From: Lachnospiraceae bacterium
GTDB taxonomy: Bacteria > Bacillota > Clostridia > Lachnospirales > Lachnospiraceae
NCBI GenBank assembly: GCA_016288005.1
Contig: JAEEXY010000002.1
Span: 36,714-100,713 of the forward strand
Direction of reading: 5' to 3'
Length of the DNA stretch: 64,000 nucleotides
The first letter of the stretch is position 1, and the number at the start of each line of letters is the position of its first letter. Below are positions 1 to 7,560 of this stretch, piece after piece. The position numbers and the translations under genes are program-made. The notes below the pieces were generated by a model. It was not told where the DNA came from and did no database searches. It saw only the letters and a list, made by a program, of their open reading frames with translations.

Positions 1-864
1 GCCGGGAAGGTCGGTATAAACGGACATCCGTCTGCCTGACTTTTCATCGGTGAGCACCGCGATCTGTTCGGGTTTGGTGCACGAGGTATCCACAGCCCAG
101 TTATGATCGTAGCCGCCGGCGAGCTTGAGCTGCTCATGCGGGGCGTCGATGCGGTCGCCTATGCGTGTGGGCTGGGTGAAATCAAAGGGTGTGCCCGCAA
201 CCGTCGCAACCTCTCCGGTAGGGATGCTGCCGGGGAATGTGGGCGTGTAGTGCGTCGCGTTCAGCCAGAGCTTTTGGTCCATCGCGGCGGCGGTGCCTGC
301 CGTATGTCCCGCGAGATTAAAGTAGCTGTGGTTCGTGAGATTGAATACCGTGTCGGCATCGGTCGTGCCCTTGTATTCGATCTCGAGGGCGCTGCACTCG
401 GTAACGCGGAAGGTGATCTCAACGTTAAGATTGCCCGGGAAGCCCTGGTCGCCGTCGGGAGAGAAGAGCGAGAGCGTTACGGAATTATCCGCCTCATTGA
501 TCGAGCCCTTAAACATCTTTTTGTTGTAGCACTCGTCAAAATGACTGTGGAGATTGTTCTCTCCGTCATTCTTCTCGAGATTGTATGTCACGCCGTTCAG
601 TGTAAAACGCGCGGCACCTATGCGGTTGGCGTTTCGGCCGATCGTGCTGCCGAAAAAGCTGGGGTTGACCGAGTAGCCCTTAACGTCGTCAAAGCCGAGC
701 ACCACGTCGTCAAATCTGCCGTCTCTGTCGGGTACGCATATCGATGTGATATTCGCACCGAAATCGATGATTCCGACGGTCATACCGGAAGTATTGCTGA
801 TCTTATAGAGAGTGACCGGTTCTCCCTTACTGGTCTGTCCAAATGATTCGGTTGTAACTGCCAT
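1..864 (-). CDS. galM: Aldose 1-epimerase (mutarotase), 3' end cut by window
   Basis: Interconverts alpha and beta anomers of aldoses such as galactose and glucose in the cytoplasm. I translated the minus strand: 288 codons are visible and the C-terminus lies outside the window. It shows the GalM pattern: a GRNANRI stretch at residues 76-82, His106 in NNLHSHF where the family usually has an N-x-L-H-G-G motif, and His179 in NLTNHSYFNL, matching the two catalytic histidines of E. coli GalM. The catalytic Glu would be beyond the edge. The ATG at 864 has GGAG eight bases upstream. It is divergent from metY with its own promoter. The altered LHSH motif is a minor oddity. Confidence 0.93.
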   Translation of the reverse strand, partial: MAVTTESFGQTSKGEPVTLYKISNTSGMTVGIIDFGANITSICVPDRDGRFDDVVLGFDDVKGYSVNPSFFGSTIGRNANRIGAARFTLNGVTYNLEKNDGENNLHSHFDECYNKKMFKGSINEADNSVTLSLFSPDGDQGFPGNLNVEITFRVTECSALEIEYKGTTDADTVFNLTNHSYFNLAGHTAGTAAAMDQKLWLNATHYTPTFPGSIPTGEVATVAGTPFDFTQPTRIGDRIDAPHEQLKLAGGYDHNWAVDTSCTKPEQIAVLTDEKSGRRMSVYTDLPG

Positions 865-901
865 ATATCCATCTCCGTTCCTGTTAGCTGAAAAACGCGC
901 G

Positions 902-917
902 GGGGCAGAACTGCCCC
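902..917. promoter_or_regulatory. Inverted repeat at the galM transcription start
   Basis: GGGGCAG-AA-CTGCCCC is a perfect 7-bp dyad immediately downstream of the predicted galM start point. It could be a repressor operator or a small 5' leader hairpin. No regulator is identified. Confidence 0.4.
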
Positions 918-925
918 ACTCGAAT

Positions 926-954
926 ATTATACCTTAATAAAATACAAAAGTACA
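926..954 (-). promoter_or_regulatory. Promoter of galM
   Basis: On the minus strand there is a perfect -10 TATAAT (926-931) with a 17-base spacer to a weak -35 TGTACT (949-954). Transcription would start near 919, leaving a leader of about 55 bases before the galM ATG. Confidence 0.55.
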
Positions 955-973
955 GAATTTTTATAGATTTAAG

Positions 974-1002
974 TTGACTTGAACAAGTCAGCGCATTAAC
1001 AT
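974..1002 (+). promoter_or_regulatory. Promoter of metY
   Basis: TTGACT (974-979), a 17-base spacer, then TAACAT (997-1002). The start would fall near 1009, giving a leader of about 45 bases, too short for a SAM riboswitch or T-box; none is seen. Confidence 0.5.
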
Positions 1003-1054
1003 ATTGAAGAAAGATCATGCGGCTGAAACCGCTGTTTAAGAGGAGGAACGAAAA

Positions 1055-2332
1055 ATGGCATTATCAAAGGATACGATCTGTCTTACGGGAGGATGGGAAC
1101 CTCATCAGGGAGAGCCCAGACAGGTTCCGATCTATCAGAGCACGACATTCAGATATGATACCAGCGACGCGATGGGCAAGCTGTTTGACCTTGAGGCGAG
1201 CGGATATTTTTACACCAGACTTCAGAACCCCACCAACGATTATGTCGCGAAAAAGATATGCGAGCTCGAGGGCGGTTATGCGGCGATGCTGACCAGTTCG
1301 GGACAGGCGGCCAATTTCTTTGCCGTATTCAATATCTGCGAAGCCGGCGACCATTTCATCGCGTCTTCGTCGATCTACGGCGGCACCTATAATCTGTTCG
1401 GCACCACTATGAAGAAGATGGGCATCGAGTGCACCTTTGTCGACAATGACATCACACCCGAGGAGCTCGATAAGGAGTTCCGTCCGAACACCAAGTGCGT
1501 TTTCGGTGAGACCATCACGAATCCTACCGTTGCCATTTTCGATATAGAAAAATTTGCGCAGGCGGCGCATAAGCACGGCGTGCCGCTCATCATGGACAAT
1601 ACGTTCGCGACCCCGATCAACTGCAATCCGTTTAAGTTCGGCTGCGATATCGTGACACATTCCACCACCAAGTACATGGACGGCCATTCAGTAGGCGTGG
1701 GCGGCGCGATCGTAGACAGCGGCAACTTCGACTGGCTGGCTCATAAGGATAAGTTCCCGGGACTCACCACTCCCGACGAGAGCTATCACGGGCTCATCTA
1801 TGCCGAGAAGTTCGGCAAGGCCGCATACATCACAAAGGCCACATCACAGCTCATGCGCGATTTCGGCTCGATACCTTCGCCCCAGAACGCGTTCTATCTG
1901 AACGTATCTCTCGAATCGCTGGCCGTGCGCATGGCGCGCCACTGCTCGAGCGCCAAAAAGATCGCCGCATGGCTCAAGACCCAGGAAAAGGTCGCCTGGG
2001 TCAACTATTCCGACCTTGAGGACGATCCGCATCACGCACTCCAGCAGAAGTACTGCCCGAAGGGCACCTGCGGCGTTATCGCATTCGCGGTAAAGGGCGG
2101 CAGAGAGAAGGCGATCACATTTATGGATTCGCTGAAGCTCGCGTTCATCGACACACATGTAGCAGATGCGAAAACAGGCCTGCTGCATCCCGCGAGCCAC
2201 ACACACCGCCAGCTGACCGACGATCAGCTCCGCGAGGCGGGCGTAGCTCCCGACCTGATCCGTTTCTCGGTAGGCCTCGAGGACCCCGACGATATCATAG
2301 CGGATATTAAACAGGCGCTGGATAAGATCTGA
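1055..2332 (+). CDS. metY: O-acetylhomoserine sulfhydrylase (Cys/Met metabolism PLP enzyme)
   Basis: Cytoplasmic PLP enzyme that makes homocysteine (or methionine) from O-acetylhomoserine and a sulfide source. The 425-residue protein has the family architecture throughout: the Y54/R56 phosphate-contact pair in FYTRLQNPT, a SSGQAA loop at 81-86, D181 in MDNTFATP for the PLP ring nitrogen, and the Schiff-base lysine K206 in HSTTKYMDGH. Length and the C-terminal SVGLED motif fit MetY rather than the shorter cystathionine gamma-synthase, but methionine gamma-lyase or a related activity is not excluded. The ATG is preceded by GAGGAGG. It is monocistronic, with its own promoter and a strong terminator. 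Confidence 0.9.
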   Translation: MALSKDTICLTGGWEPHQGEPRQVPIYQSTTFRYDTSDAMGKLFDLEASGYFYTRLQNPTNDYVAKKICELEGGYAAMLTSSGQAANFFAVFNICEAGDHFIASSSIYGGTYNLFGTTMKKMGIECTFVDNDITPEELDKEFRPNTKCVFGETITNPTVAIFDIEKFAQAAHKHGVPLIMDNTFATPINCNPFKFGCDIVTHSTTKYMDGHSVGVGGAIVDSGNFDWLAHKDKFPGLTTPDESYHGLIYAEKFGKAAYITKATSQLMRDFGSIPSPQNAFYLNVSLESLAVRMARHCSSAKKIAAWLKTQEKVAWVNYSDLEDDPHHALQQKYCPKGTCGVIAFAVKGGREKAITFMDSLKLAFIDTHVADAKTGLLHPASHTHRQLTDDQLREAGVAPDLIRFSVGLEDPDDIIADIKQALDKI

Positions 2333-2337
2333 TACGG

Positions 2338-2381
2338 AGGAGCCTGTCACCATGTCTTAATTATTGGTGACAGGCTCCTTT
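2338..2381 (+). terminator. Terminator of metY, GGTGACAGGC-family hairpin
   Basis: AGGAGCCTGTCACC (2338-2351) pairs perfectly with GGTGACAGGCTCCT (2366-2379), with a 14-base loop and only a short T run. The stem core is shared with hairpins at 4564-4605 and 28734-28789. Confidence 0.7.
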
Positions 2382-2391
2382 GATTTGGGTA

Positions 2392-2421
2392 TTGACATCG
2401 CCCTGCACATATGATTACAAT
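2392..2421 (+). promoter_or_regulatory. Promoter of pyrR-uraA
   Basis: A perfect -35 TTGACA (2392-2397), an 18-base spacer and TACAAT (2416-2421). This leaves a leader of about 180 bases before pyrR, which carries the attenuator described next. Confidence 0.65.
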
Positions 2422-2516
2422 AAATATGGTTGAGATCTTTAAGAACGGTACGGGATACCGGCAAGATTATATACATTGGATATGTAGGACCACTATATTC
2501 ATTCGCTTAAAGGTTT

Positions 2517-2551
2517 CCGCACTGCAGCATTCGCAGGAGCGGTATTTTTTT
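2517..2551 (+). terminator. Leader terminator 1 upstream of pyrR
   Basis: CCGC-A-CTGC (2517-2525) pairs with GCAG-GA-GCGG (2533-2542) around a 7-base loop and is followed by seven T (2545-2551). It is an intrinsic terminator inside the pyrR leader, 60 bases before the start codon. Confidence 0.7.
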
Positions 2552-2611
2552 GCGAGGTTTCATATGCATGCATCTAACCTCCTGCCGGGACCGTAGCAGG
2601 AGGTATTTTTT
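2552..2611 (+). promoter_or_regulatory. pyrR attenuator: antiterminator versus terminator/anti-SD stem
   Basis: ACCTCCTGC (2577-2585) pairs with GCAGGAGGT (2596-2604) and six T follow (2606-2611), ending at the pyrR ATG. This stem also buries the pyrR ribosome site AGGAGG (2598-2603). A competing stem GAGGTT (2554-2559) with AACCTC (2576-2581) uses the same left arm, so the two folds exclude each other. GCGAGGTT (2552-2559) matches the 3' half of the known PyrR-binding loop consensus (GNGAGGYU); the 5' half is not matched. Regulation by PyrR is inferred. Confidence 0.7.
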
Positions 2612-3151
2612 ATGGAACTGAAGGCACATATCCTTGACGAAAATGACATAAGGCGCGCCCTCGTCCGTATATCTCATGAGATAGTTGAGAGCAACAAGGG
2701 TACCGAAGGCCTGTGCCTCGTAGGCATCATGAGCCGCGGCAAGCCGCTTTCGGAGCTGATCCGCGCCAACATTGAGAAAATTGAGGGCGTGCAGGTTCCC
2801 TGCGGCGAGCTCGATATCAGGTTTTACCGTGACGACTTGAGTCATGAGAACAACGATCCCACCCTGCGCAAAGCCGAGCTTGATTTCCCCGTGGAAGGAA
2901 AAAGGATAGTTCTGGTGGATGACGTGATCTACACGGGCAGGACAGCCCGCGCCGCCATCGAGGCCGTGTTCTCGTTCGGCAGGCCCGCGTCCATCCAGCT
3001 CGCGGTACTTGTTGACCGCGGTCACAGAGAACTGCCGATCCGCCCCGATTACGTGGGCAAGAACATCCCTACATCGAGAAATGAGCTCGTCAAGGTCAAC
3101 ATCCCGCCCTTCGACGCACCGCCCGCGAGAGTAACCCTCTACGAGCGCTGA
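2612..3151 (+). CDS. pyrR: Bifunctional pyrimidine regulator PyrR / uracil phosphoribosyltransferase
   Basis: RNA-binding regulator of pyrimidine genes with uracil phosphoribosyltransferase activity; it senses UMP/UTP against PRPP. The 179 residues match the family length. The PRPP-binding signature VLVDDVIYTGRT spans residues 100-111. The IMSRGKPL loop at 39-46, the FYRDDL motif near 71-76 and the VDRGHRELPIRPDYVGKNIPT segment's key positions RGHRELP and GKN (near 136-152) are typical of PyrR. It is first in an operon with the uracil permease. The start codon lies directly after the T tract of the leader terminator, whose stem contains its ribosome site, which suggests autoregulation at both transcription and translation levels. 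Confidence 0.95.
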   Translation: MELKAHILDENDIRRALVRISHEIVESNKGTEGLCLVGIMSRGKPLSELIRANIEKIEGVQVPCGELDIRFYRDDLSHENNDPTLRKAELDFPVEGKRIVLVDDVIYTGRTARAAIEAVFSFGRPASIQLAVLVDRGHRELPIRPDYVGKNIPTSRNELVKVNIPPFDAPPARVTLYER

Positions 3152-3185
3152 AACCCCACAACTTAAAACCAGGAGGAGAAAAGTT

Positions 3186-4535
3186 ATGAAACTCACTTAC
3201 ACGGTCGAGGACAAGCCGAAATTTTCCCAGCTGATCGTCTTCGCTTTCCAGCAGCTTCTCGCCATTATGGCAGCAACCATCGCAGTTCCCGCGATCATCT
3301 CGGGTACCTATGAGGGTGTCGGCGAGGTAAGCATGAGCATGGGCGCCGCTCTGTTCGGAGCAGGTGTCGGAACTCTCGTATATGTACTTTTCACAGCAAA
3401 AAAGAGCCCTGTTTTCCTCGGCTCGTCATTCGCTTTCTTAGGCTCGATGTCAACGGCATTCGCCGGCGCGATCTCCGTAGCTGCAGGCTTCGCGGGGATT
3501 ATCCTCGGCGCGCTGTTCGCGGGACTTGTATATGTCATCATCGCACTCATCGTAAAGAGCGCGGGCGTTAACTGGCTCAACAAGCTCATGCCTCCCGTTA
3601 TCATCGGACCCACGGTTGCGATCATCGGACTTTCGCTTGCAGGCAACGCGGTAGGAGACCTTCGTACGGCAAACTCCGGCGGTCACGAGCTCATCGCTAT
3701 CCTCTGTGGTCTCACAACCCTGATCGTTGTTACGGTTTGCTCGGTATACGGCAAGAAGATGGCCAAGCTCATCCCCTTCATCATCGGTATCTTAGCCGGT
3801 TACGCTCTTGCGGCGATCTTCACCGCTATCGGAACCGCAGCGGATATCCCCGCTCTTATGATCTGCGATTTCGGCAAGATCACTTCGATCAATTCGGTCA
3901 TCTCGGTTCCCGACTTCACATTCCTTACAGCGTTCAAGGGCTTTGGCGACCTGACCGGCGCTTATATCGGAACCGTTGCCGCTGCATACGTTCCCGTAGC
4001 GTTCGTAGTATTCGCAGAGCATGTTGCTGACCACAAGAACATCTCCTCTATCATAGAAAGAGACCTGCTCGATGAGCCCGGCCTCCACAGAACCCTTCTC
4101 GGCGACGGTATCGGTTCGATCGCAGGCGCATTCTTCGGCGGCTGCCCTAATACCACATACGGCGAGTCGATCGCATGCGTAGCGATCACAGGCAATGCTT
4201 CGGTACTTACCATCGTATGTACCGCATGCCTCGCGATCATCATTTCCTTCATCACCCCGATCGTAGGATTCCTTTCCTCGATCCCTTCCTGCGTAATGGG
4301 CGGCGTTTGCATGTCACTCTACGGCTTCATCGCAGTATCCGGTCTTAAGATGCTCCAGCCCGTAGACCTTAACGACAACCGCAACCTCTTCACCGCTTCG
4401 GTGATCCTGATCGCAGGTATCGGCGGACTTACCCTCAACTTCGGCGCGATCACCATCACCTCGATCGCGACCGCTCTGATCCTCGGCATCATCGTATACG
4501 CGATCCTCGGCGGAATGAAGAAGGAAACCAAATAA
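3186..4535 (+). CDS. uraA: Uracil permease (NCS2 nucleobase:cation symporter)
   Basis: Membrane carrier importing uracil with a cation, supplying the UPRT activity encoded next door. The 449-residue protein is hydrophobic throughout with about 12-14 membrane segments. The NCS2 signature is present: AEHVADHKNIS near residue 277 and the GGCPNTTYGES stretch near 317-327 before the paired helices. Operon context with pyrR (34-base gap) supports uracil as substrate rather than xanthine. The ATG has AGGAGGAG upstream, and a strong hairpin terminator follows. Regulation through the pyrR leader is likely shared. Confidence 0.93.
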   Translation: MKLTYTVEDKPKFSQLIVFAFQQLLAIMAATIAVPAIISGTYEGVGEVSMSMGAALFGAGVGTLVYVLFTAKKSPVFLGSSFAFLGSMSTAFAGAISVAAGFAGIILGALFAGLVYVIIALIVKSAGVNWLNKLMPPVIIGPTVAIIGLSLAGNAVGDLRTANSGGHELIAILCGLTTLIVVTVCSVYGKKMAKLIPFIIGILAGYALAAIFTAIGTAADIPALMICDFGKITSINSVISVPDFTFLTAFKGFGDLTGAYIGTVAAAYVPVAFVVFAEHVADHKNISSIIERDLLDEPGLHRTLLGDGIGSIAGAFFGGCPNTTYGESIACVAITGNASVLTIVCTACLAIIISFITPIVGFLSSIPSCVMGGVCMSLYGFIAVSGLKMLQPVDLNDNRNLFTASVILIAGIGGLTLNFGAITITSIATALILGIIVYAILGGMKKETK

Positions 4536-4563
4536 GTTCATACTCTTCCACACTATATCTTTT

Positions 4564-4605
4564 AAAAGGTGTCTGTCACCGTTCTTTGGTGACAGGCACC
4601 TTTTT
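4564..4605 (+). terminator. Terminator of pyrR-uraA, GGTGACAGGCACC family
   Basis: AAAAGGTGTCTGTCACC (4564-4580) pairs with GGTGACAGGCACCTTTTT (4588-4605) around a 7-base loop. The A-tract 5' and T-tract 3' make it potentially bidirectional. Confidence 0.85.
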
Positions 4606-4641
4606 GCTCTGTCATTATATGTGAAGAAAATAATTTTCCGA

Positions 4642-4670
4642 TTGATATAGAACAAATTTTCGATTATAAT
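4642..4670 (+). promoter_or_regulatory. Promoter of pcrA
   Basis: TTGATA (4642-4647), a 17-base spacer, then TATAAT (4665-4670). No SOS box (CGAACNNNNGTTYG type) is seen around it. Confidence 0.7.
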
Positions 4671-4708
4671 GTTCGTAAACAGATTTTGAAAGCTTATGAG
4701 GTTGTACT

Positions 4709-7156
4709 GTGAGTGAATTATTGGACGGACTTAACGATATGCAGAGAGAGGCGGTCGAGTACGGAAAGGGGCCGCTCCTGATCCTGGCCGGCGCGGGCTC
4801 GGGCAAGACGCGCGTGCTGACGCACAGGATCGCGTATCTTATAGCGGAGTGCGGTGTGTCGCCGTATTCCATCATAGCGCTGACCTTTACGAATAAGGCG
4901 GCGGGAGAGATGAAGGAGCGTGTTGCGCGGCTGGTGGGTCCCGGGGCCGAGAGCATCTGGGTCAGCACCTTTCATTCGTCATGCGTGCGCATACTGCGCA
5001 GGTTCATCGACACGATAGGCTACGGACGCGATTTTACGATCTACGATGCCGACGACCAGAAAAGCGTCATGAAGGACGTGTTCAGGACCCTCGCCATCGA
5101 TCCCAAAAAACATAAAGAAAAAACCGTGCTCGGCGTGATCAGCTCGGCGAAGGACGAGCTGGTCGGTCCCGATGATTTCGAGATACAGGCCGGCGGCGAT
5201 AAGGGCATGCGCCTGTACGCGGCCTGCTACAAGGAGTACCAGAGGCGGCTTAAGGCCAATAATGCCCTGGACTTTGACGACCTGATATTTAAGACTATCG
5301 AGCTGTTCAGATCTAACGGTGACGCGCTCGCATATTACAGACGCAGGTTCGAGTACATTCTTGTCGATGAGTATCAGGATACCAACTCGGCGCAGTTCGA
5401 GCTCATCCGCCTGCTCGCGCAGCACCCCAACGATTTCGGTGAGGTTGAGCGCAATCTGTGCGTGGTCGGCGACGATGACCAGAGTATCTATAAGTTCCGC
5501 GGCGCCAATATCCGCAACATCCTCGATTTCGAGCAGACCTACGCGGATGCCAGGACCATCAGGCTCGAGGAGAATTACCGTTCCACCAAGAACATCCTAA
5601 ACGTAGCGAACGACGTTATCGCGAACAATGTCGGCCGTAAGGACAAGCGCCTGTGGACGCAGAACGACGAGGGCAGTATAGTCGAGCTGCGCTGCTGCAG
5701 GGACGACAACGAAGAGGCTGCGGGCGTCATCAGCGACATTGCGTCTGCAGTCCGTGAGGGTACCTACGACTATAAGGATTTTGCCATCCTCTACAGGACC
5801 AACGCGCAGTCACGCAGCTTCGAGGAAAAACTTGTGTATCGCAATATCCCATACCGGATCATCGGCGGACAGAACTTCTACCAGCGCAGGGAAATCAAGG
5901 ATATCCTCGCGTACCTGCGCACGATGGCGGGCGGTTCGGACTCCGTTGCGGTAAAGCGCATAATCAATGTTCCGAGGCGCGGTATCGGCACGGCTACTAT
6001 CGAGAGGCTCGACGCTTACGCTGAGGAAAACAACTGCACATTTTATGACGCGCTCACCAGAGCGCCTTTTATCCCGGGGATCGAGAGAGCTGTCTCCAAG
6101 ATCGACAGATTCGTGAGCCTGATCGAGGGTCTTAAGGCAAAACTGAACGGAGAGTTCAGGCTGCGCGACATCATCGACGAGATCCTCGAGGCCACTCAGT
6201 ACATCGATTATCTCGGTGAGGAGGACGATGAGGATAAAGTACAGGAGCGCATAGAGAATATCAACGAAATGATCACCAAGATCACCGACTACGAGGACAG
6301 CTTCGAGGAGGGGGTAGAGGCTCCGACTCTGGCCGGGTTCCTCGACGAGGTGACGCTGGTTGCCGATATCGACAGCTACGACGGCGACGAGAACCGCGTG
6401 CTGCTGATGACGCTGCACAGCGCAAAGGGGCTCGAGTTCCCGAACGTGTATATGGTAGGCATGGAAGAGGGCATATTCCCAGGCTACATGTCGATCAACG
6501 CCGACAATCCCGCGGAGGAGATCGAGGAGGAGAGGAGGCTCTGCTACGTAGGCATCACGCGTGCCCGCGAGCATCTGACACTTACCTACTGCAAGCAGAG
6601 GATGATGCGCGGCGAACTGCAGTTTAACGGCGTTTCGCGCTTTGTGCATGAGATCCCCAAGGGTATGGTAAGGGTGACAGGCACCCAGCTCAATTCCAGA
6701 CTCAACCGTGACGAGGGTATGAGACGCAGGTACAGTGAGGAGAGCGGGACGTTTGAGAGTCCTTCGCGCAGAGGCGGCTATGATGGTGGCTATGACGGCG
6801 GATCGCGCAGGGGCGGATACGGCAGCGATTTCGACAGCGGATCGCGTAGAGGCGGTTTCTCGGGAGGCTGCGAGAGCGCTTACCGCGGCGGCGCCGAGTA
6901 TGGCAGATCTTCCAACAGGTCTGCGGGCGCAGGCAAAAAGAGCATGGCGGATCTGCTCGGACTCGTCTCAAAGGGTGTGCGCGGCTCGAGCGAGAAGCCC
7001 ACGTATGATGTAGGCGACAGGGTACGGCATGTAAAGTTCGGCGAAGGCACCGTGACAGCGCTCGAAAAGGGCGATAACGACTGGGAAGTAACGGTCGATT
7101 TCGGGAATGTCAGCAGGAAAATGAAAGCATCTTTCGCCAAACTTGAGAAACTGTGA
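4709..7156 (+). CDS. pcrA: ATP-dependent DNA helicase PcrA/UvrD with RGG-rich linker
   Basis: Superfamily 1A 3'-5' helicase for repair and for clearing replication-transcription conflicts. The 815 residues contain Walker A GAGSGKT (about 28-34), DEYQDT Walker B, GDDDQSIYKFRGA, the TLHSAKGLEF motif and TRAREHL motif VI. Residues about 685-735 form a linker rich in Arg-Gly-Gly, Tyr and Ser repeats (RRGGYDGG, SRRGGYGS, SRRGGFSGG), followed by a C-terminal Tudor-like domain starting YDVGDRVRHVKFGEGTV that in B. subtilis PcrA contacts RNA polymerase. The start is GTG at 4709 with GAGG upstream; an ATG at 4696 is out of frame. The RGG-box linker is unusual for bacterial PcrA. Confidence 0.95.
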   Translation: MSELLDGLNDMQREAVEYGKGPLLILAGAGSGKTRVLTHRIAYLIAECGVSPYSIIALTFTNKAAGEMKERVARLVGPGAESIWVSTFHSSCVRILRRFIDTIGYGRDFTIYDADDQKSVMKDVFRTLAIDPKKHKEKTVLGVISSAKDELVGPDDFEIQAGGDKGMRLYAACYKEYQRRLKANNALDFDDLIFKTIELFRSNGDALAYYRRRFEYILVDEYQDTNSAQFELIRLLAQHPNDFGEVERNLCVVGDDDQSIYKFRGANIRNILDFEQTYADARTIRLEENYRSTKNILNVANDVIANNVGRKDKRLWTQNDEGSIVELRCCRDDNEEAAGVISDIASAVREGTYDYKDFAILYRTNAQSRSFEEKLVYRNIPYRIIGGQNFYQRREIKDILAYLRTMAGGSDSVAVKRIINVPRRGIGTATIERLDAYAEENNCTFYDALTRAPFIPGIERAVSKIDRFVSLIEGLKAKLNGEFRLRDIIDEILEATQYIDYLGEEDDEDKVQERIENINEMITKITDYEDSFEEGVEAPTLAGFLDEVTLVADIDSYDGDENRVLLMTLHSAKGLEFPNVYMVGMEEGIFPGYMSINADNPAEEIEEERRLCYVGITRAREHLTLTYCKQRMMRGELQFNGVSRFVHEIPKGMVRVTGTQLNSRLNRDEGMRRRYSEESGTFESPSRRGGYDGGYDGGSRRGGYGSDFDSGSRRGGFSGGCESAYRGGAEYGRSSNRSAGAGKKSMADLLGLVSKGVRGSSEKPTYDVGDRVRHVKFGEGTVTALEKGDNDWEVTVDFGNVSRKMKASFAKLEKL

Positions 7157-7194
7157 ATGTCATACCGCGTAACGTGGTTTTGAAAAACTTGTGA

Positions 7195-7223
7195 TTTACT
7201 TTTAACAGTGCGTGTGCTATACT
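7195..7223 (+). promoter_or_regulatory. Promoter of the 95-residue membrane protein/DUF1836 pair
   Basis: TTTACT (7195-7200), a 17-base spacer, then TATACT (7218-7223). Confidence 0.5.
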
Positions 7224-7272
7224 TTTTTGCAGTATAGAATACTTACAAACGTCTGAATAGGAGGTTTTTCGT

Positions 7273-7560
7273 ATGTTGAATTTGGAGAAGGTTTTAAGCG
7301 GTAAGGATGCAGCCCTGGAGAAGATGAACGACGTGGTGACCAATGTTCTCGCGACCACTAAGCTCAACGAGATCCTGCATAAGGAGGAGCCCAAGCCCGA
7401 GAAAAAGACCAACGGATGGGTGATCGCCCTGGCTGTTATCGGTGCCGTTGCCGCTGTTGCAGGCATTGCGTTCTGCGTATATAAGTTCATGTTCCCCGAG
7501 TATGTTGATGACTTCGACGAAGAGGATTTTGACGAAGAGGAAGAGGATACCGAAGCCTGA
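7273..7560 (+). CDS. Small single-span membrane protein with acidic tail, unknown function
   Basis: I do not recognise a family. The 95 residues consist of a charged amphipathic N-terminus (1-46), one hydrophobic membrane segment (about 48-71, small-residue rich) and a strongly acidic C-terminal tail of Asp and Glu (about 79-95). There is no signal peptidase motif. AGGAGG sits ten bases before the ATG. The stop codon overlaps the next start by one base (TGATG), so it is translationally coupled to the DUF1836 regulator. A membrane anchor or sensor partner for that regulator is possible but unproven. Confidence 0.75.
   Translation: MLNLEKVLSGKDAALEKMNDVVTNVLATTKLNEILHKEEPKPEKKTNGWVIALAVIGAVAAVAGIAFCVYKFMFPEYVDDFDEEDFDEEEEDTEA

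Noticed and set aside
103..846. Long plus-strand open frame at the window start
   Set aside because: It is antisense to galM, whose minus-strand translation has clear family motifs; the plus-strand protein is not recognisable and lacks a ribosome site.
2411..2596. Possible 61-codon leader peptide before pyrR
   Set aside because: No ribosome site, it starts within the promoter -10 region and runs through the attenuator stems.
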